The position numbers and the translations under genes are program-made. Below the pieces are notes generated by a model. The model was not told the DNA's origin, did not search any database, and saw nothing but the letters and a program-made list of their open reading frames with translations. A stretch of DNA of 64,000 nt from Episyrphus balteatus (lineage: Eukaryota > Arthropoda > Insecta > Diptera > Syrphidae), in the NCBI RefSeq assembly GCF_945859705.1, contig NC_079137.1, positions 60,544,552 to 60,608,551 on the forward strand. Reading direction: 5' to 3'. Position 1 is the stretch's first letter, and the number at the start of each line of letters is the position of its first letter. Shown piece by piece: positions 12,965 through 25,600 of the stretch.

Positions 12965-14043
12965 GTAAGACAATAATGCTACGGCCTGGAAAGTTTTCCT
13001 ATTCTAACCCAGAGGGGTAGCACGGCTCGGCTGCGCACATTGGTGCCTTTGGTGCTTTTTGGCGTCAAAATTCATTACACAGCCATTTCTTCATAAAGTG
13101 TCATGAAATTTCCAACACTGAAGGATATTTGTATGTAAAATGTGAAAAAGCTACCATCTTTTTTTTATTCAAAATGGCGGCTCCAAAATGGCGGCCATTT
13201 CTATTAAAATGATTAAAATCTATTTTAGCCTTTAAATAGAATTTTATTTTCAAAATAGTATATAAATTAGAAATTTGGCTTAATTCAGGTCAAAAAAGGT
13301 TTTAGCTCTTAAATCATAAATCATCATAAATCATATTCAATGGAAAAAATAAATAAAAATTTTGAAAAAAAATTAAAAAACTGCCAAATTAGTAAAATAC
13401 ACTTTTTAACCTCTTATTACGCTATTTCTTGGACATTTTTTTGAAATTAGCACCATTTTGACATTTCTTCTATTTATGTTTCATAAGAATAATGAATATT
13501 TTGGGGTTATATGGTTACCAACTATGTTTCAATATAAATATTAGAAAACATTACATGAAAAATTTCAATGTTCAATAAAACTGAGAATTTATTTTTTTCG
13601 GTAAACGAAAATATACTTTTCTAATAGATTTTAATAATATAAATTCAAATCGGAAGTAAAAAAAAATTTATGATGTCACGTTTTTGAGATATAAGAAGTT
13701 CAAAAAGAATTTTTATCTACAGAACATACAATAAACATAATATACTATGTTGGTTTTCAGAACAATCTTAGTGCGAATTATAACAAAGAAAAAAAAAAAA
13801 ACATTTTTGTTATAATCCCGGGCGATATTACGATTCATTTAGAGTTAACTACATGAGTTGGCAATTCTTTAACTTTCACCTCTTTGATGCCCAATTTAGG
13901 GCAGTTATTCTCTTCCACTATTAACAAGAACCAAAAGTTTACTAATACTTGAGATTCTGATGATTTTTATGGAAGTCTTAAAGAAGTGTCACTAAACTTC
14001 GGTAAGACTTCATTAAGTGAGCTTAAAGAAGTCAAATGATTAA
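12965..14043. other. AT-rich DNA, nothing supported
   Basis: Contains AAAATGGCGGC repeated twice at about 13173-13196 and long A/T runs. No gene or complete element is recognisable. Confidence 0.5.
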
Positions 14044-14677
14044 CACTGGTTTACAAGGGTTTTGTTGCCGAAACAAAAATATACTTTTCTGAAGGTTTTC
14101 GGTGTGCTGAACTCGAATCGAAAGTCAGAAAGAACTAATCAGCTGCCGTTTTTGAGATATTACCGTTAGAAAATGCAAAAAAACGTTTTTTTTGAGTTCT
14201 TCGGACCTTATTATTTTGTATAAGGAAAATTGTTTTAGCATATTTAAGAACTGTTTTCAATCTTTCAATACCTGTTTAAATCTTTTCAATATCTTTTGTA
14301 TTGCCCGAGATATCTTAAAGTGAAGTAAGTGGGTTTGGCTTCATATATCATAAAGAAGATAATGACGTTATAAAATTTATAAAAATACCAAAGAACTTAG
14401 GATACCTCGGGCAGTAAGAAAGATATCGCAAAGATTTAAACAGATTTAAAAAGGTGGAAAATAGCTCTTATAAAAAACGTTACCAAATATGCTCAAACAA
14501 TTATCCTTATATAAAAGAATAAGGTCCGAAGTACTGCACTTTCTAACGGTAATATTTCAAAAACGGGAGCTGATTAATTTTTTCTGACTTCGGATTCGAG
14601 TTCAGCACACCGAAAATTTTCAGAAAAGTATATTTTTGTTTCAGCAACAAAAAAAAGTTTAATTTTGTTAACCAGTG
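14044..14677. mobile_element. 634-bp foldback transposon with CACTGG...CCAGTG ends
   Basis: The two halves (about 14044-14320 and 14400-14677) are inverted copies of one another: the left CACTGGTTTACAAGG matches the right end AACCAGTG. Inside, CGGTGTGCTGAACTCGAATC, ATTACCGTTAGAAA and TTCGGACCTTATT occur in both halves in opposite orientation. TAA flanks both sides (14041-14043, 14678-14680). Terminal CACTG plus a 3-bp duplication fits a CACTA/EnSpm-like non-autonomous element, but that assignment is inference. Confidence 0.75.
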
Positions 14678-15653
14678 TAAAGGATATTGAAAACAGTTTC
14701 CTTACTACTTTACAGACGAATTTAGCTTCGTAACTAGCGCCTGATTGGTGATTGTCTTTATGTTTTTGGAACAATTGAGCAGTTGGCTTTTAAAGCCTGG
14801 TTCATAACCAACCTTTCCAAGTATTTTTCAGTGTTTATCATAAGCTTCGAGGATACTACTTTGTTCTTAAAGTTGCACCTCTTGGAAGTGCCAGTATCTT
14901 AATATGTCGTAAGATTTTTGCTTCCTTGTGGTTCTTGCTCCTATATAAGACACTGCAAAACGGTCATTAATTCTGTCAGAATTGATAAATATCACCCCAA
15001 TGATACAGGGGCTTAATTGATGCTTTATCAAAATAGGTTAAAGAAATGTTGTTATGTTTCATTTACAACACGATGTTTAATCTTCATCGATAAAAAAGGT
15101 TAAGAAATTGGTTGGAATTCTTTAAATTTGCTAAACGTAACATTCTGGTTATCTCAACAAGCTATCATTATTGAAACCCATATATATAATATCCTCATTA
15201 AAGCCCAAAAAACAAAACTCCCAAAATATCTAATCAATACCAAGGGCCAATTAAATCGCTCGAAATAATCTGATAATTTGGTCTTATTTTGAAATTTCCC
15301 AAAATTTTTTTTTTAGCCTTAAGTTAAAAAAATAAAAAAAAAACGTGACTATTTTACATATAAATCTGGCTTAGTGTCAAGAATTAAAGCCCATTAGCTT
15401 TTTTGTATCATTTCCTCATTGTTCTCATTTTATTCTTTCATCCCAAGTTCTGACCTCACATGATGATGACGCCTAAAAAACCCTCCTTATTCAATGCCAA
15501 TGCCCATCAATCTACATACGAAATTAATTCGAGATCGATAATGTCATTCCAAAAATAAAATTCCTTTGAGCTATTTACACCTCTTTTTTTTACATCTCTT
15601 CTCTTTAAAGAATATTGAGTAAACCTATAATCTTTCTTTTTTTTTTATTTCAG
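14678..15653. other. Upstream region of the tetraspanin gene
   Basis: AT-rich. It ends in a textbook 3' splice site: a long pyrimidine run and then ATTTCAG at 15647-15653. This suggests that an untranslated upstream exon exists further left. I cannot place that exon. Confidence 0.35.
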
Positions 15654-16585
15654 ATTAGGGCGCCATTTGTCGATCATTGTGTGCGCTCCAACCTAATTGA
15701 TTAATCCGAATTCGAAATCACCACCGCCTTCGGTTCATCAGAAATCAGATCACGATATCGCGCCACGGTTCCTTGCGCGGCGCTCGCACAGCAATAAGAC
15801 ATCACACACAAGTTGTCGCTGTCGTCGTTTGAATCCGTGAAATATTTGCCAACTTAAATTTTTTTGTGGTTATTCGTCGTCGTCGACAATAAATCAAAGA
15901 CAACGACGTCATGGTGGCATATAGCACGCCATCAATTCGAATAATGAATGATCCCCTCAAGTCACCATCATTGTCAACAAACGTGCAATCAATCGGACGA
16001 AATTGAATAAAAACTTCCAAATACAAAAATCAAAATCAAAATCGAAAAAGAAACAAAGTGACGGAACGGGACAGACAACAAAAAAAAAAACGTCTTGGAA
16101 AACAGCCAATTAGGAGCACACCTTTTTCCTTTTTCGGGATCGATATATAATACCTGAGTCTGTTGAATCTCAAAACGATAGCGCGCGAAGCAAAAAAACC
16201 AAAACAAAAACAGTGCAAAAAAATAACCATAAATTTAAGAGCCAGAGCGCCAACATTCCAAATATGGAAATCATTAAAATTTAGGTTAAAGGGGTTGAAA
16301 AAGTTGAGGCTGAAAAAAATCGTATCTTTCGTCTCTTTGAGATTCGCAAACTTCTCTCAATATATTCTTCATAGATAAATCGGGAACGGGATCAGTGTGC
16401 CTTAGAGATGAATGTTGATGGGTTTATACTGAATTTGAATATTTAGATTAGGGACCAAAAAAAAAAGATATATTTTTCCTTCTTTCGTTAAGAGAAGAAA
16501 AAAAAACTTGAATTTTCTCATCAAAGATCCTTCCTCAAGCCAAACGTAACCACGTCGTCAACCATCCAAAGTCACCGCCGATAAG
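15654..16585 (+). other. Putative 5' UTR of the tetraspanin exon
   Basis: The segment starts after the acceptor-like TTTTTTTTTTATTTCAG and runs without interruption into the coding ATG at 16586. It is GC-richer than the flanks and has several upstream AUG-type short frames. The mapping of this UTR is inference; transcript data would settle it. Confidence 0.4.
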
Positions 16586-16687
16586 ATGTCACATTATAGT
16601 ACGACAAAGCGAAAACGTCACAACCATTGTTGTGGGAGTATCAGCTTGATCAAGTGTATGCTGCATATCTTTAACATTGTCTTTCTG
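16586..16687 (+). CDS. Tetraspanin coding exon 1
   Basis: Encodes residues 1-34: a basic cytoplasmic N-terminus (TTKRKRHNHCC) and the first half of TM1. It ends CTG|GTGAGT. The phase-0 junction splits TM1 from exon 2, which confirms that both exons are needed for a complete helix. Confidence 0.85.
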
Positions 16688-19600
16688 GTGAGTTATTTGT
16701 TTTTTATTCATTTTTTGTTTTTGTTTTCTTTTATTTTTTTCTTTTCTTGATTTAAAAAAATTTGCATAATTTTGTCTTTGGTATAAAGCTTATTTGTTAT
16801 AAGATCTTGTTAACAAAAAAACTGTTAGAAACTGAGGTTAAATTTTAAGAATGAAAAAGAATGGTTTGTTCAAATAAAAAGAGTTCGAAAACTAAACAAT
16901 AAATCCAATCAACTCATTTTTATAACGAAAGTCTTATAAAGGTTAATTCTTATTTAAATTTAGAAACATAACAGTTTTTGAAAAAGTATTTGAGGCTTAC
17001 ACAGTTAATAAAATATATGTAATACACTATTAGTATATTATATTTTTAGGTTTAACTTAGAAGTTCACTGTGGTGTATGAGTAACTTTTTTGTAATAAGA
17101 AAAAATCTTAACATCTAATGCAAATTGGTCTATTTATTAAAAATTAATCAAACCAGTTTACATTTGATAAGAACCTTGTATTGAAAAAAAAATTTATAAG
17201 ATTTTTTTATTTTACTTGCTCTAAAGTGCAAAAATTTCTTTTGTAAAAAAAACTTTTCGATGTTTCAATCAAAAACAACATTTGTTTTCATCAAATTTTA
17301 TGAAAATGAATTTTATGGAATTCTGAAAGTTATTTTTTTTTGGTTTGTTCCTTAAAATGGATACCTCCTATGTAACATTTTTAAGATAACAATGCTCTTG
17401 GAAATTTATCTTAGTAATACAGTCAAATAAGGAGAAACAAGGGGTAAATCTCGGAATGAATGTTAGTAGAAATTTTTTTTGCTCAATATCTTCCTTTTGC
17501 CATTCTATAACATATCTCAAAAGTCTAGAAAAATCTCATGTCCGCTTGTCGCGATTTCAAGGTCAAATCGCGAAATGGAGATTTTCAAAATTAGCAAAAA
17601 TAGGCTATGGTATTATATACACATATGATACATGATTTCAAGGTATTTTTTAATGCTGATTCCCAAAAATCTAAAATCAAGACAATCTGACGTCTCTGAA
17701 AAAAGTTATACCTGTTTTTGATCTGTCAACTCATATTATTATAACAGTTGCAAACTTACTGCCGAAAAACCCTTAAAAGTTATGGTAGATGAACCAAATT
17801 TTGCATGAAGATTTTAAAATCCATCATTATTAAAAATCAAAACAATCCATTACAAAAAATATATATATCTACGAAATAATGGTATTTTTTGATGGAGGGG
17901 CAAATTTTATAATATGCACTAAAGAAGATTCTTGTTCACCTTAGGAATAAGTGTTAATAGGCTAATTTTTTCATTTTAATCTTTGTTTGGATATTCTTTA
18001 ACTACCCTCAAAAATCTAAAAAAATCTCATGTCCGCAATCTAATTTTCTTGGTTTGAAGATAAGGTGCAGATTTTAAAAAATTGAAAAACTACACTTCAG
18101 ATATTTGTGTCACATCAACGTGAATAAGGTGCATTACTTTTCAGGGATGGTCAGGTTGACTTGTTTGTGAGTTTTGTTGGAATAAGTGTTGAAAAATACC
18201 TTTAAATCATGTCGCTTATGTTGGTATACATATAAAAATTTAAACTTTTCTTATTAAAATACAAAAATTTAAAGTTAACTTTTTGTATCTGTTTTTTTTT
18301 TTTTATTTATTTTTCGAACTTTTACTACAATTTCTAGTATAAAACCGTTTTCATAATTTCTGACAATCTTGTTTTTATTGCAGAAAATTAACACTTCGAA
18401 TTTTTTTTACTTGTGATATAGGTACCTACTAAAGGGCAAGTTTAGGATTTGTAAAAAAAATCGAACTCGAGATACCTAACAATTTTACATGACATTACGA
18501 TGATGGAGAATTCCAAAAAGTGGGTCCGGCAATTCTGTCTGTCTGTGTTTACCTCGAGTTACAGCCTAAACGAGTGAAGTGATTTTCTTCAAACTTGGTA
18601 GTTAGCAGTTTTTGGTGATTCCCTAGAGGGAAAATTAATTTTTTTATTACCAAAACTAACGGTACCTGCAATATAACGGAAATAGAAAAGTTAATTTTGT
18701 GTGTAGTATTTCTCATAAGAGCCAACTTTTGAAATAAAAAAAATATTTTTTGTACCGTTATTAATGGTACCTGTCATAGAACGGTTTTTTGGTTTATGAA
18801 TATCTCGTACAATATTAACCCGATTTCAACGAAAATTTTTATACAAAAGCGTTTAGGCAAAGGTAATATTAAAATTTTCAAAAAACGCTTTTTGGATTTT
18901 TAAAAAATATTTCAAAATTTTTTTTTGATAAATCAATTTTTCGGAAACGGGTTAGTGACAAATTTTGAAATTTCGTTTTTATTTGTAAATTAATTATTTC
19001 TTTAAAATGGCATAACAACTTTTTTTGTGGAAAATGTTAGAAAATTTTTATATAAATAAAACGGCTCTAATGATTTTCGAAATTTTTTTTTTCCAAAAAT
19101 ACGTTTTTATACAAGTAATATATACCAATACCTACTTGGTTTTTTTGTTAAACATCATTTAAAACGGTGTTTAATTAATTATAAAAACAGGTCGCAAGTA
19201 CGTGCGACCCCAGTCGTGCATTTTATATTTAATTTCAAACAGAATTTATTTTTAATAAATCGAAAATAAATTTCGGAATGTTAAATTTCTGCAATAAAAA
19301 AAAAAATAAATTCTGCTTGAAATTCTTTTTTTTTTTTTGTAAACTGATTCTTCGAATTTTTTTGTGGGTCCTGATTAATAAGTAATAGAAATAACTAATA
19401 CAAAATAGCATACTATACTTTGTTTTTAATTCATTTTCCGAAAAATATTTAGGTATAAAAAAACTATTTTTTAGCGGGGGCAAACATTTTGAACTTTTTT
19501 TTAAAAAAATTGCATTTTTTTTATTAAAAATTGCACAAGTTGTCGTCTTTTTTTAAATTTAATTTTGTGTTTTTTGAGAACAGGCATTTAAAAAAAAAAC

Positions 19601-22600
19601 TCAAAGATTTTTCAAAAAAAAAATGGAATTCCATTGAAAAGAAAATATAAGTCGACATAAAAAAAATTTCAATTAAATTCATTCATCACCTTTCAAGAAA
19701 AAAAAATTGTCTTTTTTTTATAAATATCCAAAAAAGTATTTTTGTTTTTAATTTTTCTGAACTTTAACAGAAGAGTTACTAAAACGTTTTTGTACAAAAA
19801 TGTTCACAAAAAAAAAAACGGTTATATGACAAGCACCGTTAATTTTGGTCCAACAAATAAAATTTCAATATTCCCTCTAGGAAATCATCAAAACCTCTAA
19901 ACTACCAAGTTTGAAATAAATCACGTCAGTAGTTAAGTTACAATTCTGATGGACAGATAGAATAATTACTTTATTTTCATTGAAAATAATTTTATGAATT
20001 GAAACATTTATTTTCTCTAAAACCATTAATATTTTTGCAATTTTCTTTCAATAAAAAAGACTACTGAATGGAGAAAAAATATAAAAGTATGAGAAAAGTA
20101 TAAGGTTAATTTTTTTTTATGAAAATTAAATATTTCAAAAATTAGAGCTGCTAGAAAGAAACCAATATGATTTTTGATCTTACTGAACCCAAATCTATAA
20201 ATTTAGATATATGTAAATATTTCTGGAAAATTTTAAAAAATTGAAAATTTTTGTGCCAGTGTTATAATCTTTATTAAAGTTGAAAATCCGCCTAAACTAT
20301 CATTACCTAAACTTTTATTTTGTTATAAGCCGATAATATTTTTTTTTTAATTTCAAACATTTAACACTTTTCAATATTATTCAGATACATTTAACTTTCT
20401 AATATTGACTTAATGAAACAAATAAAATCCATAAAATAATTTGAAATGTCACTATTTTCTATTCATAACAAGACTGTTAAATTATCACAAAAAATTTACT
20501 ACCAACTTTCATTATTTAGCTTCTTAACTTTTTTCTATAAGCCACTTAAAAAATTAGTACCAACAAAACATATTCCTTCACTATAAAAATTTTCATTTAT
20601 ATAGAAAAAAAATTAGTCCAATCCTACATTAACACAATATTCGAATTATCCAAGTCATTCAAACTATGTAATAGAATACTTCGGTGCCGTTTGCCATCGT
20701 CGTCATTTTTTTTCTAAATAGAAGCTATCATATTATACCCACTTTAGCCACAATCCCCAATATACTCGATAGCCATTTTAACGACTTTGAGTTACCTAAC
20801 TCTTCTATATAACCTACCTACAGCATGGATGCTCTGTGGTCTGTGCTACATCGCTGTATCAAGTGAGTGCAAGGCTTTTGTGTTAGTTGGGTATAACATT
20901 TATGACCCCATCTCTGTGCTGTTGGGGAATGAATTATTTTTATGGCACTTTAATTGGCTTGCCTCTCTGGGGTCTTCTCGGATGATGATGGTTTGCTCTG
21001 TGGCGGGCTCTCAAGTGTCGGTAAGAGGGCATTCCAATACAAAATTCCTGCCGTGTTCTCAAAAAGCGATGACATGGGCTACAGGTTTAAAAACCATCCA
21101 CATCATGAGTTTGTGATGTCGGAGAGCATGGGTGGTTGTGGCTTGTGTATAAATGTAGTGCGCCACCAACATAATTCCTTGCTCATAGCAACTTCACTAA
21201 AATCGTAGAGTCTCTGCAACCAAGTGCCCCAAAGAACCGAACAAGTATTCCCTTTTTAGGCTAGAAAGACTGCGTTAGCCAGCTAACACGACTTTAACAC
21301 AGGCTTTTGATGTATCAGCGGCGGCGGCGACAAGTTCACGTAGGTGTGGGTGCTGCCTGGGATACTTTGTTGCTCGGTGTGGTGCCTTAAACCTGCGTCC
21401 CGTTTTTCTGTCAGTCATTCCTAGCGAACAACAACAAAAACACACAAAATAACAACACCAAACAAACAACAACAATAATGCGGTTTAGGCGCGCGTGGTT
21501 TTGAATGCATTTACCCATTTTTCTCTTCCTATTTTATAATTCATGGAGATATTTATGAGTCCGCGTGTAGAGAGAACAAGTGTCTGAATTAAGAAAGGTG
21601 ACACGTATAGTTGTTGTACCATGGCCGGGGACAACAAGAACGTATGGTTACCGCAGGTAAACCAGGAGATGGAATTTAATGATTTTTGTTCTCTCCTTCT
21701 CCTTTTCGATGTGAACAAGAATATGAGAGTATATATGGGAGATTAGAGGAAAAAGAATCTTTTTTTTTCAAAACCTCATAGTGGACGATGGACGTGCATA
21801 TCTTTTGATTGCTTATAAAAAGGCACATTAAATGAGCTGTTGGTGATAATAGAATGCATTAATGAGGTTTACGTTTTCCCATATCGGCCTGAAATTTGAC
21901 TGGGTTTTTTTTTTAATGTGGGTATTTCTATGCGCACAGTAAGATCTATTTCAAAATCTACTCAAAAAGACATTTAGAGAAATAAGAACCTTTTTGAATC
22001 TATCTGGTTTTGCTGACTAAGAATTAAGAACTTTAGGGTATTATTTAAATGAAGTTAAACAAAAATTTTAAATAAAAACTGATACATAGTTCATGGTTAA
22101 GTATATTTTGACACTTTGACATTTTGAAAAGAGACTTTTTTAGGACAGTTTAAAAAGTGATTGGATACTGATGTATCAAAACACTAATTTAATTCCTCAT
22201 TAGATAGTCTCGTGATCTGCTATGGGTTATCCTAATAATCCATTTAAAAGTTCTGGAAATCAACGTGCAGTAAAACATGGATGAGCCAACAAAAACGAAG
22301 GAAAGATGCCCTCAGGAATCACTAAAGAGTTCCAAATCAAAGTTGGCATGCACTAAAGAAGCATCTTGAGTCCTTTACTTTTTACTCCAGTCCAGTTTTC
22401 TGGATAATAAGGTGATGCACTGAAAAGCAATGCCGTCTTTACCATAAGGGCACACGGGGCCCGTGCCCAGGGCCCCCTTTCTCAGGGGGGCCCCGAAGGA
22501 ACGAAAATTTCTCTCACACATTTATTCTCAAAACATTTTTGTCGGGTAGACCATCTACCAAAAAAGTTTTAGTTTTTATATGGCAACCAAACAATCAAAT

Positions 22601-25600
22601 AAAGTTTTTTCTACACCTATACGGAAAATATGTGTTTTCAAAATGAAAACAAATTATGTGGCGTTGTATGAGGACAAAATTTTAAATCTAAACGACCAAA
22701 CTTAAATTCAATTTTCCAAAAAATAAGACAATAATATTTTCAAAAAAACAAAAAAAATATCTTTTTTTTTTAACTGCAGGTAGGTAAGATTATTTATTAA
22801 TAAAAACAACGAATTCTCTTCCATTATATTTTTCCTTAAATAATAATTTCGTTTGAAGTTTACAAAACTGTCAAAGTTTACAAAAAAACATCAATACTTT
22901 TTCTGTTGGAAAACGTTTAAGAAAAAACTATTGCCGGCTCGTCGACGGTACATCAATGTTTTGGTTCAATGGAAAACGCCATGGTACAGTGGTTGGCACC
23001 CCAAACGTTTTTTAATTTGAATTGCGAATTGCTCTCGTATTTAAAGATTGACACATAAAATTCATTAAATAACTTTAAAAAAAAATTGTTTTTCGAAAAA
23101 AAATATTTTTTTGTTAAATCCAAAAATAATTTTTTTTAAAGTTTTCTTAATTTTAATATCAGTATAAACCTTTTTATGTCAAAATTTTCATTAAAATCGA
23201 TTGTGTCGTTTGCATTAAAAAATCTGTTCTATGGAAAGTAGGTACCGTTAAAAAAAAATATTTTTCTTAATTTAAAAGTGCGGCTTATTTGCAGCATTAC
23301 ATGTTTTTTTTTCAAAGCAAAATTGTTATCCGTTTTTGAGAAAATTGCAATATCTCGAAAACTTTATATTGGAGATATCCGTTGAAAAAGAGACATTAAA
23401 ATAAAAAGGCAAAAAATAAAAAAAACGGCTCTTGAAAATTACGTAGAAATCGTCTGTACCGAGTTTTTAGCAAATCTATTAATCCGTTTGAGCTCTTTTT
23501 TCCAATTCTTCAAACTGAAACTTATAACGGATACAGGGTACAATTATTGGCAGTGGCAACGATTGATGTCTCGATGCACGTATTATTGGCACCCCCTTTA
23601 CTTTATATGAAACGATATATTGGCACCCCTTTTTAACCATAACCATTGCCTTTAAGCCAACCATTGTACTAATTTTACTTTCCAAAAGGGCCCCAAATTC
23701 TTGTGTGCCCAAGGGCCCCAGGATAGTTAAAGACGGCCCTGCTGAAAAGTGAATAAGTTATTTTTTGCCCCTTGCAAAAAAAACTTTATGTATGCGTAGA
23801 AGTTTCTGGTGGAGGGGAAAGGATGCCGCATATGCAAGACAAAAAAAATTAGAATAGTTTTGCTATCCAGTTTCTGATAAAGGCCCTATTTTGAACACTT
23901 TTCAGTGCGAAAAGATCAAATATGTTGGATCTTTGATTGATAGTGAACCATCTTCTGATGACCATTTTAGTCATCACGTTAGTGTAACAAAGGTTGCTAT
24001 CAAAAAAGCAACACAATCCAGTGGAGCGTCTACGCTAAAATAATCGTCCTGCCAGGTACGAAGAAGAAGTTGAGGTCAATCCGACAAATCCTTGAAAAAA
24101 ATCCTGAAGGTGAACCAGTGAATTGGGTGAAGAAGAGGAAACAAAGTCTTAATGAGTTCCCTTTTACATTGTTAGAAATCTATTCAAGAAATCTTTTCAA
24201 ACTCCCAAAACTTTCCAAAAATCTGTAAGTTGATTACCAAAGTCTTACCGAAGCTGAATAACTTAATAACATCTTTAAAGAAGCAACTACCAGAAATATG
24301 ATTATAAAAAATTGCTTCATTAGAAAAAAAGAATTAGGTTCTGTAGAAAACTGTATTAATTCTTTTTAGAAGTAAGAACCTGTAAAACATCAAAAATTTT
24401 AAAATATCTTAAAAACAGTAAACGAAGTTATGACTTTTATAAAAAAAAATTTGTTCTGTAGAAAGGTTTATAGATCCTTATAGAAGTTATAACCTATAGA
24501 ACACTTTATATGTAATTTTAATTATCTTCAAAGGAGCATTTAACGAAATTATGACTTCTATAAAGAAGATTAGTTAGGTAGAAAATAGAATATGGTTATT
24601 TAGAAAGCTTTATAGAAGCCTTAGCCTGGATTTTCTAATAAAATTGTTAGAAATCTATCACCTAAAACAAGTCTTTAAAAAAAGACAAAAATACCAAAAC
24701 TCTCCAAAAATCTGTCAGTTGGTTTACAGAAGTCTTACCGAAGCTATGTATGACTTCCTGAAAGACTTAAAATCATCTTTCGTAAAGAAATTATCGAAGT
24801 ATTGCCTATAAGAAAATAGAAATTTTTCTATAGAAAACTTAATTAATTCCCTTTAGGAATAAAAACCTGTAAAACATTTTTTAAGAAGCAGTTAACGAAG
24901 TAATGACTTTAAAAAATAATGGTTCTGTAGGAAGTAAAAATTGGTTTGGTAGAAAGCTTTAATGATCCCTTATCGAAATAATAACCTGTAAAACACTTAA
25001 CAATTTAAAACATCTTTATAGAAGCAGTTAACGAAGTAATGACTTCTATAAGCAAATTAATTCTGTAGAAAGGAGTTACTGGTTATGTAAATTGCTTTAT
25101 AAGTGACTCTTAGAAGTAATAACCTTTAAAACATTAATTTTTCTTCTGCTATCGGAGCAGTTGTGTGTTTTAGTTAATAACTAAGGTTCATTTGCATTCG
25201 TTCTTTAATAAAACACGCTATTTAAAAGTTATTAAAACACAATTTCAATCGGCCAGTGTAACTAATTTTATAAACCGCTTCCATCTTTTACTGAAATTAT
25301 CATTATACTCATCATCTTTATCATGCTCCTCCTAAATTTCATGGTCTTTATTTTATTAATTACCAATCAAAATCTTTAATCACATAAATTTTCAAGAAAT
25401 TATCCAACCGAGTCTCAGCCGAATGTCTTGAGACATGTTACCTCCCTCAGGCATTACAAGCTTTCCATGACCAAAATACACATTTCATCGAAATACCTCA
25501 ATTGCACTTCTCCATGTTGTTACATTAATTTCCAAAAAAAAAAATAAATTTCCTGGTCAATTTATTTCGAAACCACCACGATGATCGCCAGCCGTTAATA

